Shown here piece by piece: positions 6,164-11,919 of a stretch of DNA of 11,919 nt. Within the stretch, counting starts at the first letter, position 1. Each line of letters starts with the position of its first letter. Location: positions 1 through 11,919 of the forward strand of contig CAMVYG010000053.1 of the NCBI GenBank assembly GCA_947171615.1. The letters are read 5' to 3'. A program made the position numbers and the translations under genes. Source of the DNA: an uncultured Clostridia bacterium (GTDB lineage Bacteria; Bacillota; Clostridia; Oscillospirales; Acutalibacteraceae). Under the pieces are notes generated by a model. That model was not told where the DNA came from. It did no database searches and saw only the letters and a program-made list of their open reading frames with translations.

Positions 6164-7615
6164 TCAGAAATTTCCGCCGGTGAGATCTTCTACGATCAGA
6201 GTACGGGGAGAGTTGTCGTCCGCTTTGGCGGGAGCGGCAGGGGCGGCTGCAGGGGCAGCTTCCTCTGCGCTGTGATCGCCGTCTCTCCATTGCAGGAACT
6301 TTTCAGCTACCTGGGGGAACAGGGCCAGGCTGAGAACGTCTTCTTCGCAGTGTCCCAGGCCCTTTTCCTTGTACTCGGCACGAAGCTTTTCCATTTCCGG
6401 CTCCAGCAGATCGGCAGGGCGGCAGGTGATGACCTCGGCGTCGCCGATGGCCTTTTTCCGCACTTCCTCGTTGACCTTGCCGGGAAGCTGGCCGTATTCA
6501 CCCCGGAGCAGACCCTTGCTTTCCTTGGTGATCATCTTGTAGCGTTCGCCGGAAAGCACGTTCAGCACCGCCTGAGAGCCCACGATCTGGCTGGTGGGAG
6601 TTACCAGCGGCGGGAAGCCGAAGTCCTCACGGACCCGGGGTACTTCCGCCAGCACGTCGTAATACTTATCCTCGGCGTTTGCCTGCTTCAGCTGAGAGAT
6701 CAGGTTACTGAGCATACCGCCGGGCACCTGGTACAGAAGGGTATTGGTATCCACCTTCAGCACCTTGGGGTTTACATCCAGCTTTTCCGCCACAGTGCGG
6801 AAGTGAGCGGCAGCCTCGGAAAGCTTTGTGAGATCCAGCCCGGAATCCCGGCTGGTGCCCTGCAAGGTGGCCACCATGGATTCGGTGGCGGGCTGAGAGG
6901 TGCCGTTTGCCAGGGGGCTCAGGGCGCAGTCCACAATATCCACACCGGCCTGAGCAGCCATGAGGTTGGTCATATCGCCGGTGCCAGTGGTGTTGTGGGT
7001 GTGCAGATGAATGGGAACGCCCACATTTTCCTTCAGCTTCTTCACCAGGGAATATGCGTCATAGGGCAGCAGAAGGTTTGCCATATCCTTGATGCAGATG
7101 GTATCCGCACCCATTTTTTCCAGCTGCATGGCGAGCTTTACAAAGTAATCCTCATCGTGAACAGGGCTCTTGGTGTAGCTGATAGCTACCTCCGCCATGC
7201 CGCCGTATTCCTTGACATACTTTACAGCGGCTTCCACGTTCCGGGGGTCGTTCAGGGCGTCGAAGATACGAACGATATCGATGCCGTTTTCAATGGATTT
7301 TTTACAGAAGGCCGCAACCACGTCATCGGCGTAGTGGCGATAGCCCAACAGGTTCTGGCCGCGAAGCAGCATTTGCAGCTTTGTGTTGGGCAAGCCCTTT
7401 TTCAGCGTGCGCAGACGCTCCCAGGGGTCTTCGTTCAAAAAGCGCATGCACACGTCAAAGGTAGCGCCGCCCCAGCATTCCAGAGACCAGTAGCCAATGC
7501 TGTCCAGAAGAGGCAGAACGGGAACCATGTCCTCCAGCTTCATGCGGGTAGCCGCCTGAGACTGGTGGGCGTCGCGCAGGATGGTATCTGTGATCTTTAA
7601 GGGATTCTTAGCCAT
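6164..7615 (-). CDS. oadA: Oxaloacetate decarboxylase alpha subunit (carboxyltransferase), without biotin domain
   Basis: A 483-residue cytoplasmic carboxyltransferase that moves the carboxyl group of oxaloacetate to biotin, yielding pyruvate. The TIM-barrel domain opens with TDTILRDAHQS (metal-ligand position D15). It contains WGGATFDVC, RGQNLLGYRHY, IKDMA with the catalytic/metal lysine K176, and HLHTHNT with H205 and H207. This set is typical of the pyruvate carboxylase/oxaloacetate decarboxylase family. The conserved C-terminal half includes QVPGGMLSNL and REDFGFPPLVTP. After about residue 450 there is an Ala/Pro linker like those that hold biotin domains in fused OadA proteins. No biotinyl domain follows, only RTLIVEDLTGGNF. 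Biotin is supplied by the separate carrier two genes upstream. It is the last gene of the operon, 21 bases after beta; GGAGAGG stands about 10 bases before ATG. A pyruvate carboxylase B-subunit role is less likely given the beta-pump neighbour. Confidence 0.92.
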   Translation of the reverse strand: MAKNPLKITDTILRDAHQSQAATRMKLEDMVPVLPLLDSIGYWSLECWGGATFDVCMRFLNEDPWERLRTLKKGLPNTKLQMLLRGQNLLGYRHYADDVVAAFCKKSIENGIDIVRIFDALNDPRNVEAAVKYVKEYGGMAEVAISYTKSPVHDEDYFVKLAMQLEKMGADTICIKDMANLLLPYDAYSLVKKLKENVGVPIHLHTHNTTGTGDMTNLMAAQAGVDIVDCALSPLANGTSQPATESMVATLQGTSRDSGLDLTKLSEAAAHFRTVAEKLDVNPKVLKVDTNTLLYQVPGGMLSNLISQLKQANAEDKYYDVLAEVPRVREDFGFPPLVTPTSQIVGSQAVLNVLSGERYKMITKESKGLLRGEYGQLPGKVNEEVRKKAIGDAEVITCRPADLLEPEMEKLRAEYKEKGLGHCEEDVLSLALFPQVAEKFLQWRDGDHSAEEAAPAAAPAAPAKADDNSPRTLIVEDLTGGNF

Positions 7616-7636
7616 AATTCAAGCACCTCTCCTTTC

Positions 7637-8803
7637 TTAGCCGAACAGGGCAAGCAATACGCCTGCCGCTACAGCGGAGCCAATGACGCCGGCCACATTG
7701 GGGCCCATGGCGTGCATCAGCAGGAAGTTGGAGGGATCTTCCTTTTGTCCTACCACCTGAGAAACACGGGCCGCCATGGGAACGGCGGAAACACCGGCGG
7801 AGCCAATGAGGGGGTTGACCTTTTCCTTGGAGAACACGTTCATCAGCTTTGCCAGAAGCACGCCACCGGCAGTGCCGAAGCCAAAGGCGATCACACCCAT
7901 TGCCAGGATCTCCAGAGTCTGGAGATTCAGGAAATTCTTGGCAGTGGCGGTAGCGCCCACGGAAATGCCCAGGAAGATGGTGACAATGTTCATCAGCTCA
8001 TTCTGCACGGTCTTGTTCAGGCGCTCTACCACGCCGCACTCACGCATCAGGTTGCCCAGCATCAGGCAGCCCACCAGAGGAGCGGCAGAGGGCAGCATGA
8101 AGGAGACAAAGATCGTTACAATAATGGGGAACAGGATCTTTTCCGTTTTGGAAACGGGACGAAGCTGCTTCATCTTGATCTTTCTCTCTTCAGGAGTGGT
8201 GAGCAGCTTCATGATGGGAGGCTGGATCACAGGTACCAGCGCCATGTACGAGTATGCCGCTACAGCGATGGGGCCAAGAAGATGGGGGGCCAGAGTAGCG
8301 GTGGTATAGATGGCGGTGGGGCCGTCGGCGCCGCCGATGATGCCGATAGAACCGGCCTCAGCGCCGGTAAAGCCCAGAAGCTGTGCGCCGATGAAGGTGA
8401 TAAAAATGCCCAGCTGAGCGGCAGCGCCCAGCAGCAGGGTCTTGGGGTTGGCGATCAGGGGGGCAAAATCTGTTCCGGCGCCTACGCCGATGAAGATCAG
8501 GCAGGGATAAATTCCCAGCTTGACGCCCAGATACAGGTAGTCAAGCAGTCCGCCGTGACCGGTGCCCAGCTCTGCCCAGTTGATCACGCCGTTTGCAAAA
8601 TACTCGGCATGGTACATGCCTGCGCCGGGCAGGTTTGTCAGCAGCATGCCGAAGGCAATGGGCAAAAGCAGCAGGGGCTCAAATTTTTTCACAATGGCAA
8701 GATACAGCAAAACGCAGGAAACGGCGATCATCACCAGACTCAGGGGATTCTCGGCAATGGCGGCAAATCCTGTGCTTTGCAAAAAGCTCATAATTGCGTC
8801 CAT
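7637..8803 (-). CDS. oadB: Sodium-translocating decarboxylase beta subunit (membrane pump)
   Basis: A 388-residue multi-spanning membrane protein that decarboxylates carboxybiotin and couples this to Na+ export. It shows the family's many hydrophobic helices and the signature GIIGGADGPTAIY, with the essential Asp type residue at D160 (ATG 8803 numbering). VSAVPMAARV near 338-347 and MHAMGPNVAGVIGSA near the C-terminus are also family-typical. Length matches the oxaloacetate/glutaconyl-CoA/methylmalonyl-CoA decarboxylase beta family. Beta alone does not decide the substrate; the alpha subunit next door points to oxaloacetate. ATG 8803 is preferred because AAGGAG ends 8 bases upstream; the in-frame GTG at 8812 directly abuts that site. 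It lies 41 bases after the biotin carrier gene and 21 before alpha. Confidence 0.93.
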   Translation of the reverse strand: MDAIMSFLQSTGFAAIAENPLSLVMIAVSCVLLYLAIVKKFEPLLLLPIAFGMLLTNLPGAGMYHAEYFANGVINWAELGTGHGGLLDYLYLGVKLGIYPCLIFIGVGAGTDFAPLIANPKTLLLGAAAQLGIFITFIGAQLLGFTGAEAGSIGIIGGADGPTAIYTTATLAPHLLGPIAVAAYSYMALVPVIQPPIMKLLTTPEERKIKMKQLRPVSKTEKILFPIIVTIFVSFMLPSAAPLVGCLMLGNLMRECGVVERLNKTVQNELMNIVTIFLGISVGATATAKNFLNLQTLEILAMGVIAFGFGTAGGVLLAKLMNVFSKEKVNPLIGSAGVSAVPMAARVSQVVGQKEDPSNFLLMHAMGPNVAGVIGSAVAAGVLLALFG

Positions 8804-8844
8804 GAATGTCACTCCTTATTTTTGTTTGTTTGGCAAAACCGCAT

Positions 8845-9198
8845 TTATGCGATGGTGCAAAGGAGTGTGCCGGTCTCCACGGTTGCGCCCTTAGAGGTAG
8901 ATACGGCGGTAACAGTGCCGTCCTTGGGAGCCATGATCTCATTTTCCATCTTCATAGCTTCCAGAACCATCAGTACGTCGCCGGATTTTACGGCCTGGCC
9001 TGCAGTGACCTTCACGTCCAGAATGGTGCCGGGCATGGGGGAGGTGATCTGTTCGCCTGCTCCGGCAGCAGCGGGGGCGGGAGCAGGAGCAGCCGCCGGA
9101 GCGGGAGCGGAAACAGGAGCGGGGGCCGCGCCGCCCTTTACTTCTTCTACGGTAACTTCATAGGCAGTGCCGTTTACATTCACATTGTACTTTCTCAT
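8845..9198 (-). CDS. Biotin carboxyl carrier protein of the decarboxylase complex
   Basis: A 117-residue biotinyl protein. Residues 1-21 (MRKYNVNVNGTAYEVTVEEV) form a short beta-strand cap. Residues 22-50 are an Ala/Pro hinge giving the arm reach. Residues 51-117 are a complete biotinyl/lipoyl domain with SPMPGTI and the biotinylation motif EAMKME, the biotin going on K83. It shuttles CO2 from the alpha subunit's active site to the beta membrane pump, equivalent to the gamma/delta carrier subunit of glutaconyl-CoA or methylmalonyl-CoA decarboxylases. The start has GAGAGGAA about 8 bases upstream. It is the second gene in the operon, 54 bases after the anchor subunit. A biotin ligase must act on it; none is in the window. 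Confusion with the acetyl-CoA carboxylase carrier AccB is possible by sequence alone, but the operon argues against it. Confidence 0.92.
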   Translation of the reverse strand: MRKYNVNVNGTAYEVTVEEVKGGAAPAPVSAPAPAAAPAPAPAAAGAGEQITSPMPGTILDVKVTAGQAVKSGDVLMVLEAMKMENEIMAPKDGTVTAVSTSKGATVETGTLLCTIA

Positions 9199-9252
9199 GA
9201 TAAGATTCCTCTCTTTACAGTTTCTTTCAGGTTAAATTTTCGGGAGCAATTC

Positions 9253-9540
9253 TCACAGCTTACGGATGGAATGAATTTTCAGATGGTTCACATCGGCGCC
9301 CATATCCTCCGCGATAGCGGCGGCAACAGCAGCAACCAGCTTTTGCTTATCGCCGGGCTGTGAAATGCCGGGAGCCGGAACAGCAGGAGCCGCAGCCGCA
9401 GCGGGTACAGCCTTTTTCTCCGCGACCTTTGCCATAATGAGGCCCATGAGCTTGATGATAACGATCAAGCAGATCAGTACAACAAAAACGGTGATCAGGC
9501 CCATCAGAACAACTTGCAGGATGCTTGGTTCTTGATTCAT
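9253..9540 (-). CDS. oadG: OadG-family small membrane-anchor subunit
   Basis: A 95-residue protein with one N-terminal transmembrane helix (about 8-36, ILQVVLMGLITVFVVLICLI). A basic patch (KVAEKK) and an Ala/Pro hinge (45-60) follow. The small C-terminal segment, DKQKLVAAVAAAIAEDMG then NHLKIHSIRKL, resembles the extended tail of OadG/MmdC proteins. This subunit anchors and assembles the alpha, carrier and beta parts at the membrane. ATG 9540 is chosen because GGGAGG lies 8 bases upstream; an in-frame TTG at 9585 would add 15 basic residues with no good ribosome site. It is the first gene of the operon, with the promoter about 140 bases upstream. These subunits vary greatly in sequence, so the assignment rests on topology, tail motif and position. 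Confidence 0.85.
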   Translation of the reverse strand: MNQEPSILQVVLMGLITVFVVLICLIVIIKLMGLIMAKVAEKKAVPAAAAAPAVPAPGISQPGDKQKLVAAVAAAIAEDMGADVNHLKIHSIRKL

Positions 9541-9679
9541 GTGTTTGACCTCCCTTCGCTGTGAAATGATTCGGGCATTTTTCAAAAAAGAACTTGGTAC
9601 AAAAGGGTTGAAATCAGGGAAACTTCAATGCTTTCCTTAAAAAAACACCATTCTTCCCTATTTTATCAAAATCATATAT

Positions 9680-9708
9680 ATCATATCATGAAAGCCCCGG
9701 TTTGACAA
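9680..9708 (-). promoter_or_regulatory. Promoter of the oxaloacetate decarboxylase operon
   Basis: On the minus strand TTGTCA (9708-9703) and TATGAT (9685-9680) are separated by 17 bases. The transcript should start near 9673, leaving a leader of about 130 bases before ATG 9540. The leader is A/T-rich with only small hairpins; I recognise no riboswitch or catabolite-control site. Confidence 0.7.
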
Positions 9709-9770
9709 TGGCTTTCCCGCTTCTTTTGGAAATTTTTTCTTCCGTTTTTTCTCCGTGATTCGCAGCACCC

Positions 9771-9849
9771 ATTTAGTTTTTAGCTGTTAGTAGTTAGTTG
9801 TTCGAAAAAGCCTTGATCCTTTCTAACGACTAACCGCTAACAGCTAGAA
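9771..9849. repeat. Heptad-periodic array folded as an inverted repeat
   Basis: On the + strand TAG occurs at 9774, 9781, 9788 and 9795, exactly 7 apart. On the minus strand TAG (read as CTA) occurs at 9823, 9830, 9837 and 9844, again 7 apart. The two halves pair imperfectly, TAGCTGTTAG (9781-9790) with CTAACAGCTA (9837-9846), around a GAAAAAGCC...CTTTC centre. The minus-strand edge (GTTAGAAAGG) matches the edge of the array at 1161-1226 (GTTAGAGAAAGG), so both belong to one family. Confidence 0.75.
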
Positions 9850-9850
9850 A

Positions 9851-9899
9851 CAAAAAAGCCTTCCCCCAGCGGAGAAGGCTTTTCCGTTGTGGGAAGGCT
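9851..9899 (-). terminator. Terminator for the alkylation-repair operon, with an alternative pairing
   Basis: AAAAGCCTTC (9854-9863) pairs with GAAGGCTTTT (9874-9883), and on the minus strand six T follow. AGCCTTCCC (9857-9865) can instead pair with GGGAAGGCT (9891-9899). Both pairings place the T run right after the stem. It probably ends the tag transcript, some 250 bases after its stop codon, beyond the repeat element. Confidence 0.65.
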
Positions 9900-9951
9900 C
9901 AATAAACAGTGGATGGAAAGCTATGATTTATCGTGCTAACCTCCACCACGC

Positions 9952-10086
9952 ATTGTCATCCTGAACCGAAGGTGAAGGATCTCGACAATATCTTGCCAGC
10001 GATTAAAAAATCTCTTTGTCTGTCAGTCTCAGCTAATCGAGATTCTTCAAGAAGATCCGAAGGATCTTTTACTCAGCAATGACAAT
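9952..10086. repeat. MITE/REP-like palindromic repeat element
   Basis: About 135 bp bounded by perfect 8-bp inverted ends, ATTGTCAT (9952-9959) and ATGACAAT (10079-10086). The ends extend to CCTGA / TCAG just inside. ATCTCGA (9979-9985) is inverted at 10037-10043 (TCGAGAT), and AAGATCC / GGATCTT (10052-10058, 10062-10068) forms a small hairpin. The TGTCATCCTGA...GAAGGATCTCG edge resembles interspersed repeats I have seen in many Clostridia and other genomes. It encodes nothing and has no clear target duplication. Confidence 0.7.
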
Positions 10087-10150
10087 AAGTGCAGTGAGAA
10101 AGTATAAAATTTTCATGTTAGCCATCGGTTCAAAAAAAGAAACAGAAGGA

Positions 10151-10708
10151 TCAAGACAGCTTTCCAAAAGCGCAGTCCGGGTCGTGGTCGTCGATGACCC
10201 CTACCGCCTGTAAATAGGAGTAGATAATGGTGGAGCCCACAAATTTCATGCCCCGCTTTTTCAGATCTTTTGAAATGGCGTCGGACAGGGGAGAGGTGGC
10301 GCGAAGTACGCCGTCCCGGTTTACTACCTGTTTTCCCTCTGTAAATCCCCAGATATACGAGGAAAAGGAGCCGTATTCCCGCTGGATCGCCAAAAAGAGC
10401 CTGGCGTTGTTTACCGCCGCGGCAATTTTCAGCCGGTTGCGGACAATGCCGGGCGTTTCCAGAAGCTCTGCCATTTTTTCGGGGGTGTATGTGGCAACCC
10501 TGGAAACGTCAAAATTGTCAAAGGCCTTTCGGAATGCCTCACGCTTATTCAGAATACATTCCCAGCTAAGCCCCGCCTGAAAGGATTCCAGGATCAGCAT
10601 TTCAAAGAAATAGTGGTCGTCATAGCTGGGCTTTCCCCATTCGTTGTCGTGATACCGTATGTAATTGGGATTGTTGAGATTGACCCATTCGCAGCGTTTT
10701 TGTTCCAT
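10151..10708 (-). CDS. tag: DNA-3-methyladenine glycosylase I
   Basis: A 185-residue base-excision repair enzyme that removes 3-methyladenine from alkylated DNA. The fold signature is complete: RCEWVN at the start, YHDNEWGKP, LESFQAGLSW with the catalytic-region E41 and W49, ILNKREAFR, and a C-terminal DDHDPDCAF. The zinc site is C6, H20, H175 and C179, matching the arrangement of E. coli Tag. Length is normal. The ATG at 10708 has only a weak A/G-rich site (AAAGCGAG) upstream, which fits translation in the wake of the alkyltransferase gene ending 22 bases before. It is the last gene of the repair operon; the transcript probably runs through the MITE-like repeat to the terminator near 9851. 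Confidence 0.95.
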   Translation of the reverse strand: MEQKRCEWVNLNNPNYIRYHDNEWGKPSYDDHYFFEMLILESFQAGLSWECILNKREAFRKAFDNFDVSRVATYTPEKMAELLETPGIVRNRLKIAAAVNNARLFLAIQREYGSFSSYIWGFTEGKQVVNRDGVLRATSPLSDAISKDLKKRGMKFVGSTIIYSYLQAVGVIDDHDPDCAFGKLS

Positions 10709-10730
10709 AGCTGATGCTCGCTTTCTTTAT

Positions 10731-11264
10731 TTACGGTGCGGTGCTGTATTTTGGTACAAAGAGCTTATCTGTATCTATGCCTTCCAGGGAAAGCAGCTTG
10801 AGCTTTTTGTCAATGCCGCCGGCATATCCTGTAAGGCTGCCGTTTGCGCCTACTACCCGATGGCAGGGAACGATGACAGACAGCTCATTGTGTCCTACAG
10901 CGAAGCCCACAGCCTGGGCGGACATTTTGGAAAGCCCCCGCTGTTTGGCGATCTGCTTTGCAAGCTCACCGTAGGTGGTGGTTTTTCCATAGGGAATCTT
11001 CCGCAGCAACTCCCACACCTCCATTTGAAAGGGGGTACCCATCATGTGAAGAGGCGGCATGAAATCAGGCTCTTTCCCGGAAAAATAAACGTCCAGCCAA
11101 CGCCTTGCTTCCATCAGCACAGGGGTTTCTTTTTCCTCGTGCTCTTTCTCAAGATGAAGGGCATAATACTTTTCTCCCTCAAACCAAAGCCCCGTCAGCC
11201 CAACTTCATCGGCGGCAAGCAAAATATCCCCTACAGGGGATTGATAAGTGGTTGTGTACTGCAT
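10731..11264 (-). CDS. ogt: Methylated-DNA--protein-cysteine methyltransferase
   Basis: A 177-residue suicide repair protein that transfers the alkyl group from O6-alkylguanine in DNA to its own cysteine. The C-terminal domain carries GTPFQMEVWELLRKIPYGKTTTYGELA and the active-site motif IVPCHRVVGANG with C134, then GYAGGIDKK. N35-type residues precede it in the FAVGHNELSV segment. The N-terminal part (1-75) is the short ribonuclease-H-like domain of the Ogt type, without an Ada regulatory domain, so it is a repair enzyme and not a transcriptional sensor. GGAGG lies 7 bases before ATG 11264. The gene sits 21 bases after the acetyltransferase gene and 22 before tag, so the three are probably one transcript. 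The pair repairs two kinds of alkylation damage. Confidence 0.94.
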   Translation of the reverse strand: MQYTTTYQSPVGDILLAADEVGLTGLWFEGEKYYALHLEKEHEEKETPVLMEARRWLDVYFSGKEPDFMPPLHMMGTPFQMEVWELLRKIPYGKTTTYGELAKQIAKQRGLSKMSAQAVGFAVGHNELSVIVPCHRVVGANGSLTGYAGGIDKKLKLLSLEGIDTDKLFVPKYSTAP

Positions 11265-11285
11265 ATAAAAGCCTCCGAAATCTTT

Positions 11286-11852
11286 TTACAGCGTTACGAG
11301 CTTTGCCGCCCGTTCTCTGGCGGCTTCATAGTCTACATTTTCCAGAAGATAGGGCTTAATGGGCCGCTCCGCTTCCGGGTCGGCAGGGGTCAGAGTATAC
11401 CGCAGCAGGGTTTCTCCCTCTGCTGTTTCCCCTGCCGGGGAAAAGCCCATGGCCTGAAAAAAAGCCAGGGCTTCTTTGTTGCGGGGATCGATCCCCGCAA
11501 ACACCTGCCTGCGGCTGCCAAGCTCCATCATATCCCGCATCAGAGTCCACAAGGCGGTTCCCACGCCCTTTCTCTGGAATTCCGGCTTGACATAGAGCTG
11601 AAATTCCACCGAAAACAGATTTTTCGGGTCGGTTCGGTCCTCTGTGAGATGGCAAAAGCCCGCGGGGGTGGAATCGATCTCGCACAGGAGCCAGCCCAGG
11701 CCGTAGGTATAGGTATCGATCCGGGCAATGTACGCTTGCAGCTCCGGTGGCGTTTGCTCCGGGGCATAGGGCGTGCCGGTATAGGGGCTGTAAATTTTCA
11801 GCATGGAGGGGCCGTCCCATTCATTGATGCGCCGTACCGCGATCTTTGCCAT
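11286..11852 (-). CDS. GNAT-family N-acetyltransferase
   Basis: A 188-residue acetyl-CoA-dependent acetyltransferase of unknown substrate. The acetyl-CoA binding motif is VEFQLYVKPEFQRKGVGTALW (core QRKGVG, residues 93-98), preceded by beta strands around GWLLCEIDSTPAGFCHL. AGIDPRNKEALAFFQAMGF near 119-137 is the typical GNAT C-terminal part. An extra tail of about 35 residues (from PADPEAERPIKPYLL) goes beyond a minimal GNAT domain. GGGAGA lies about 5 bases before ATG 11852. The frame stays open upstream to the window edge but without another usual start codon in the visible part, so the ATG is kept. It is the first visible gene of the operon with ogt and tag; a role linked to DNA repair is only inferred from position. 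The promoter is not in the window or not recognisable. Confidence 0.9.
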   Translation of the reverse strand: MAKIAVRRINEWDGPSMLKIYSPYTGTPYAPEQTPPELQAYIARIDTYTYGLGWLLCEIDSTPAGFCHLTEDRTDPKNLFSVEFQLYVKPEFQRKGVGTALWTLMRDMMELGSRRQVFAGIDPRNKEALAFFQAMGFSPAGETAEGETLLRYTLTPADPEAERPIKPYLLENVDYEAARERAAKLVTL

Positions 11853-11919
11853 AAAAATCTCCCATTCCTTTTTTCGGAATTTGTGCCGGTGGTTGCAGCC
11901 GATTGCCGCTTTCCTTTTT

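Larger units (their letters stand above)
9709..10150. other. Gene-free intergenic stretch rich in repeats
   Basis: Between the decarboxylase promoter and the end of the tag gene no credible coding sequence is seen on either strand. The stretch holds a T/A-rich segment (9721-9750), the TAG-heptad hairpin (9771-9849), a terminator (9851-9883, alternative arm to 9899), the MITE/REP-like element (9952-10086) and about 60 A-rich bases before tag. Confidence 0.7.

Noticed and set aside
6272..7600. Long open frame on the + strand (442 codons) opposite oadA
   Set aside because: It is the antisense shadow of a clear carboxyltransferase gene; the His/Gln/Gly-rich product has no domain and no ribosome site.
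9060..9130. GC-rich tandem-like repeat
   Set aside because: This is the Ala/Pro hinge of the biotin carrier, biased by repeated GCC/CCG-type codons, not an independent repeat.
7712..9163. Long open frame on the + strand (483 codons) opposite the beta and carrier genes
   Set aside because: It crosses two well-identified genes antisense, with low-complexity Gly/His and Ala runs mirroring the hinge of the carrier.
9952..10086. CRISPR-like or small RNA gene interpretation of the palindromic intergenic region
   Set aside because: There are no regularly spaced direct repeats with unique spacers and no promoter; inverted ends fit a MITE/REP element better.
11853..11919. End of another minus-strand gene upstream of the acetyltransferase
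   Set aside because: All three frames are open across these few bases, so no coding frame can be chosen.

Overview
The window looks like a chromosomal segment of an anaerobic, gut-type Clostridia (Firmicutes), most likely near the Oscillospiraceae/Ruminococcaceae. This is inferred from moderate GC, strong AGGAGG-type ribosome sites, several GTG/TTG starts, SigA-type TTGACA/TATAAT promoters, and a sodium-pumping oxaloacetate decarboxylase whose biotin carrier is a separate small protein. No ribosomal RNA, transfer RNA, CRISPR array, phage gene or transposase gene is visible. Most of the window is ordinary chromosome; the unexplained structure is mainly between genes.

Layout. 1-1087: tail of a + strand gene, a bidirectional terminator, a Cu/Zn-type superoxide dismutase family gene (-), and a small acidic protein of unknown function (+). 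1088-3376: terminator, consensus promoter, a transcribed array with TAG every 7 bp, then a metallo-beta-lactamase-fold hydrolase and an intracellular GH29 alpha-L-fucosidase, probably one operon. 3421-4560: a zinc-ribbon/TM2 membrane protein (-) divergent from an Xre-type regulator (+), with two terminators after the regulator. 4618-6051: an AAA/DUF4143 ATPase (-) whose promoter carries two inverted-repeat pairs with identical geometry.

6115-9708: a complete four-gene operon on the minus strand for a membrane Na+-pumping oxaloacetate decarboxylase. The order is gamma-type anchor subunit, free biotin carrier, beta membrane pump, alpha carboxyltransferase, with a promoter at one end and a strong terminator at the other. 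Oxaloacetate is decarboxylated by alpha, CO2 is carried on the biotin protein, and beta releases it while exporting Na+. 9709-10150 is a roughly 440-bp gene-free stretch holding a second TAG-heptad array folded as a hairpin, a terminator with two competing pairings, and a MITE/REP-like repeat. 10151-11852: a minus-strand operon of a GNAT acetyltransferase, an O6-alkylguanine repair methyltransferase and 3-methyladenine glycosylase I, the last two forming a DNA alkylation-repair pair.

The best leads are the two related TAG-every-7-bp arrays, the duplicated dyad at the ATPase promoter, and the split biotin architecture of the decarboxylase. None is proven to be a new system. All identifications come from reading motifs; no database search was run.
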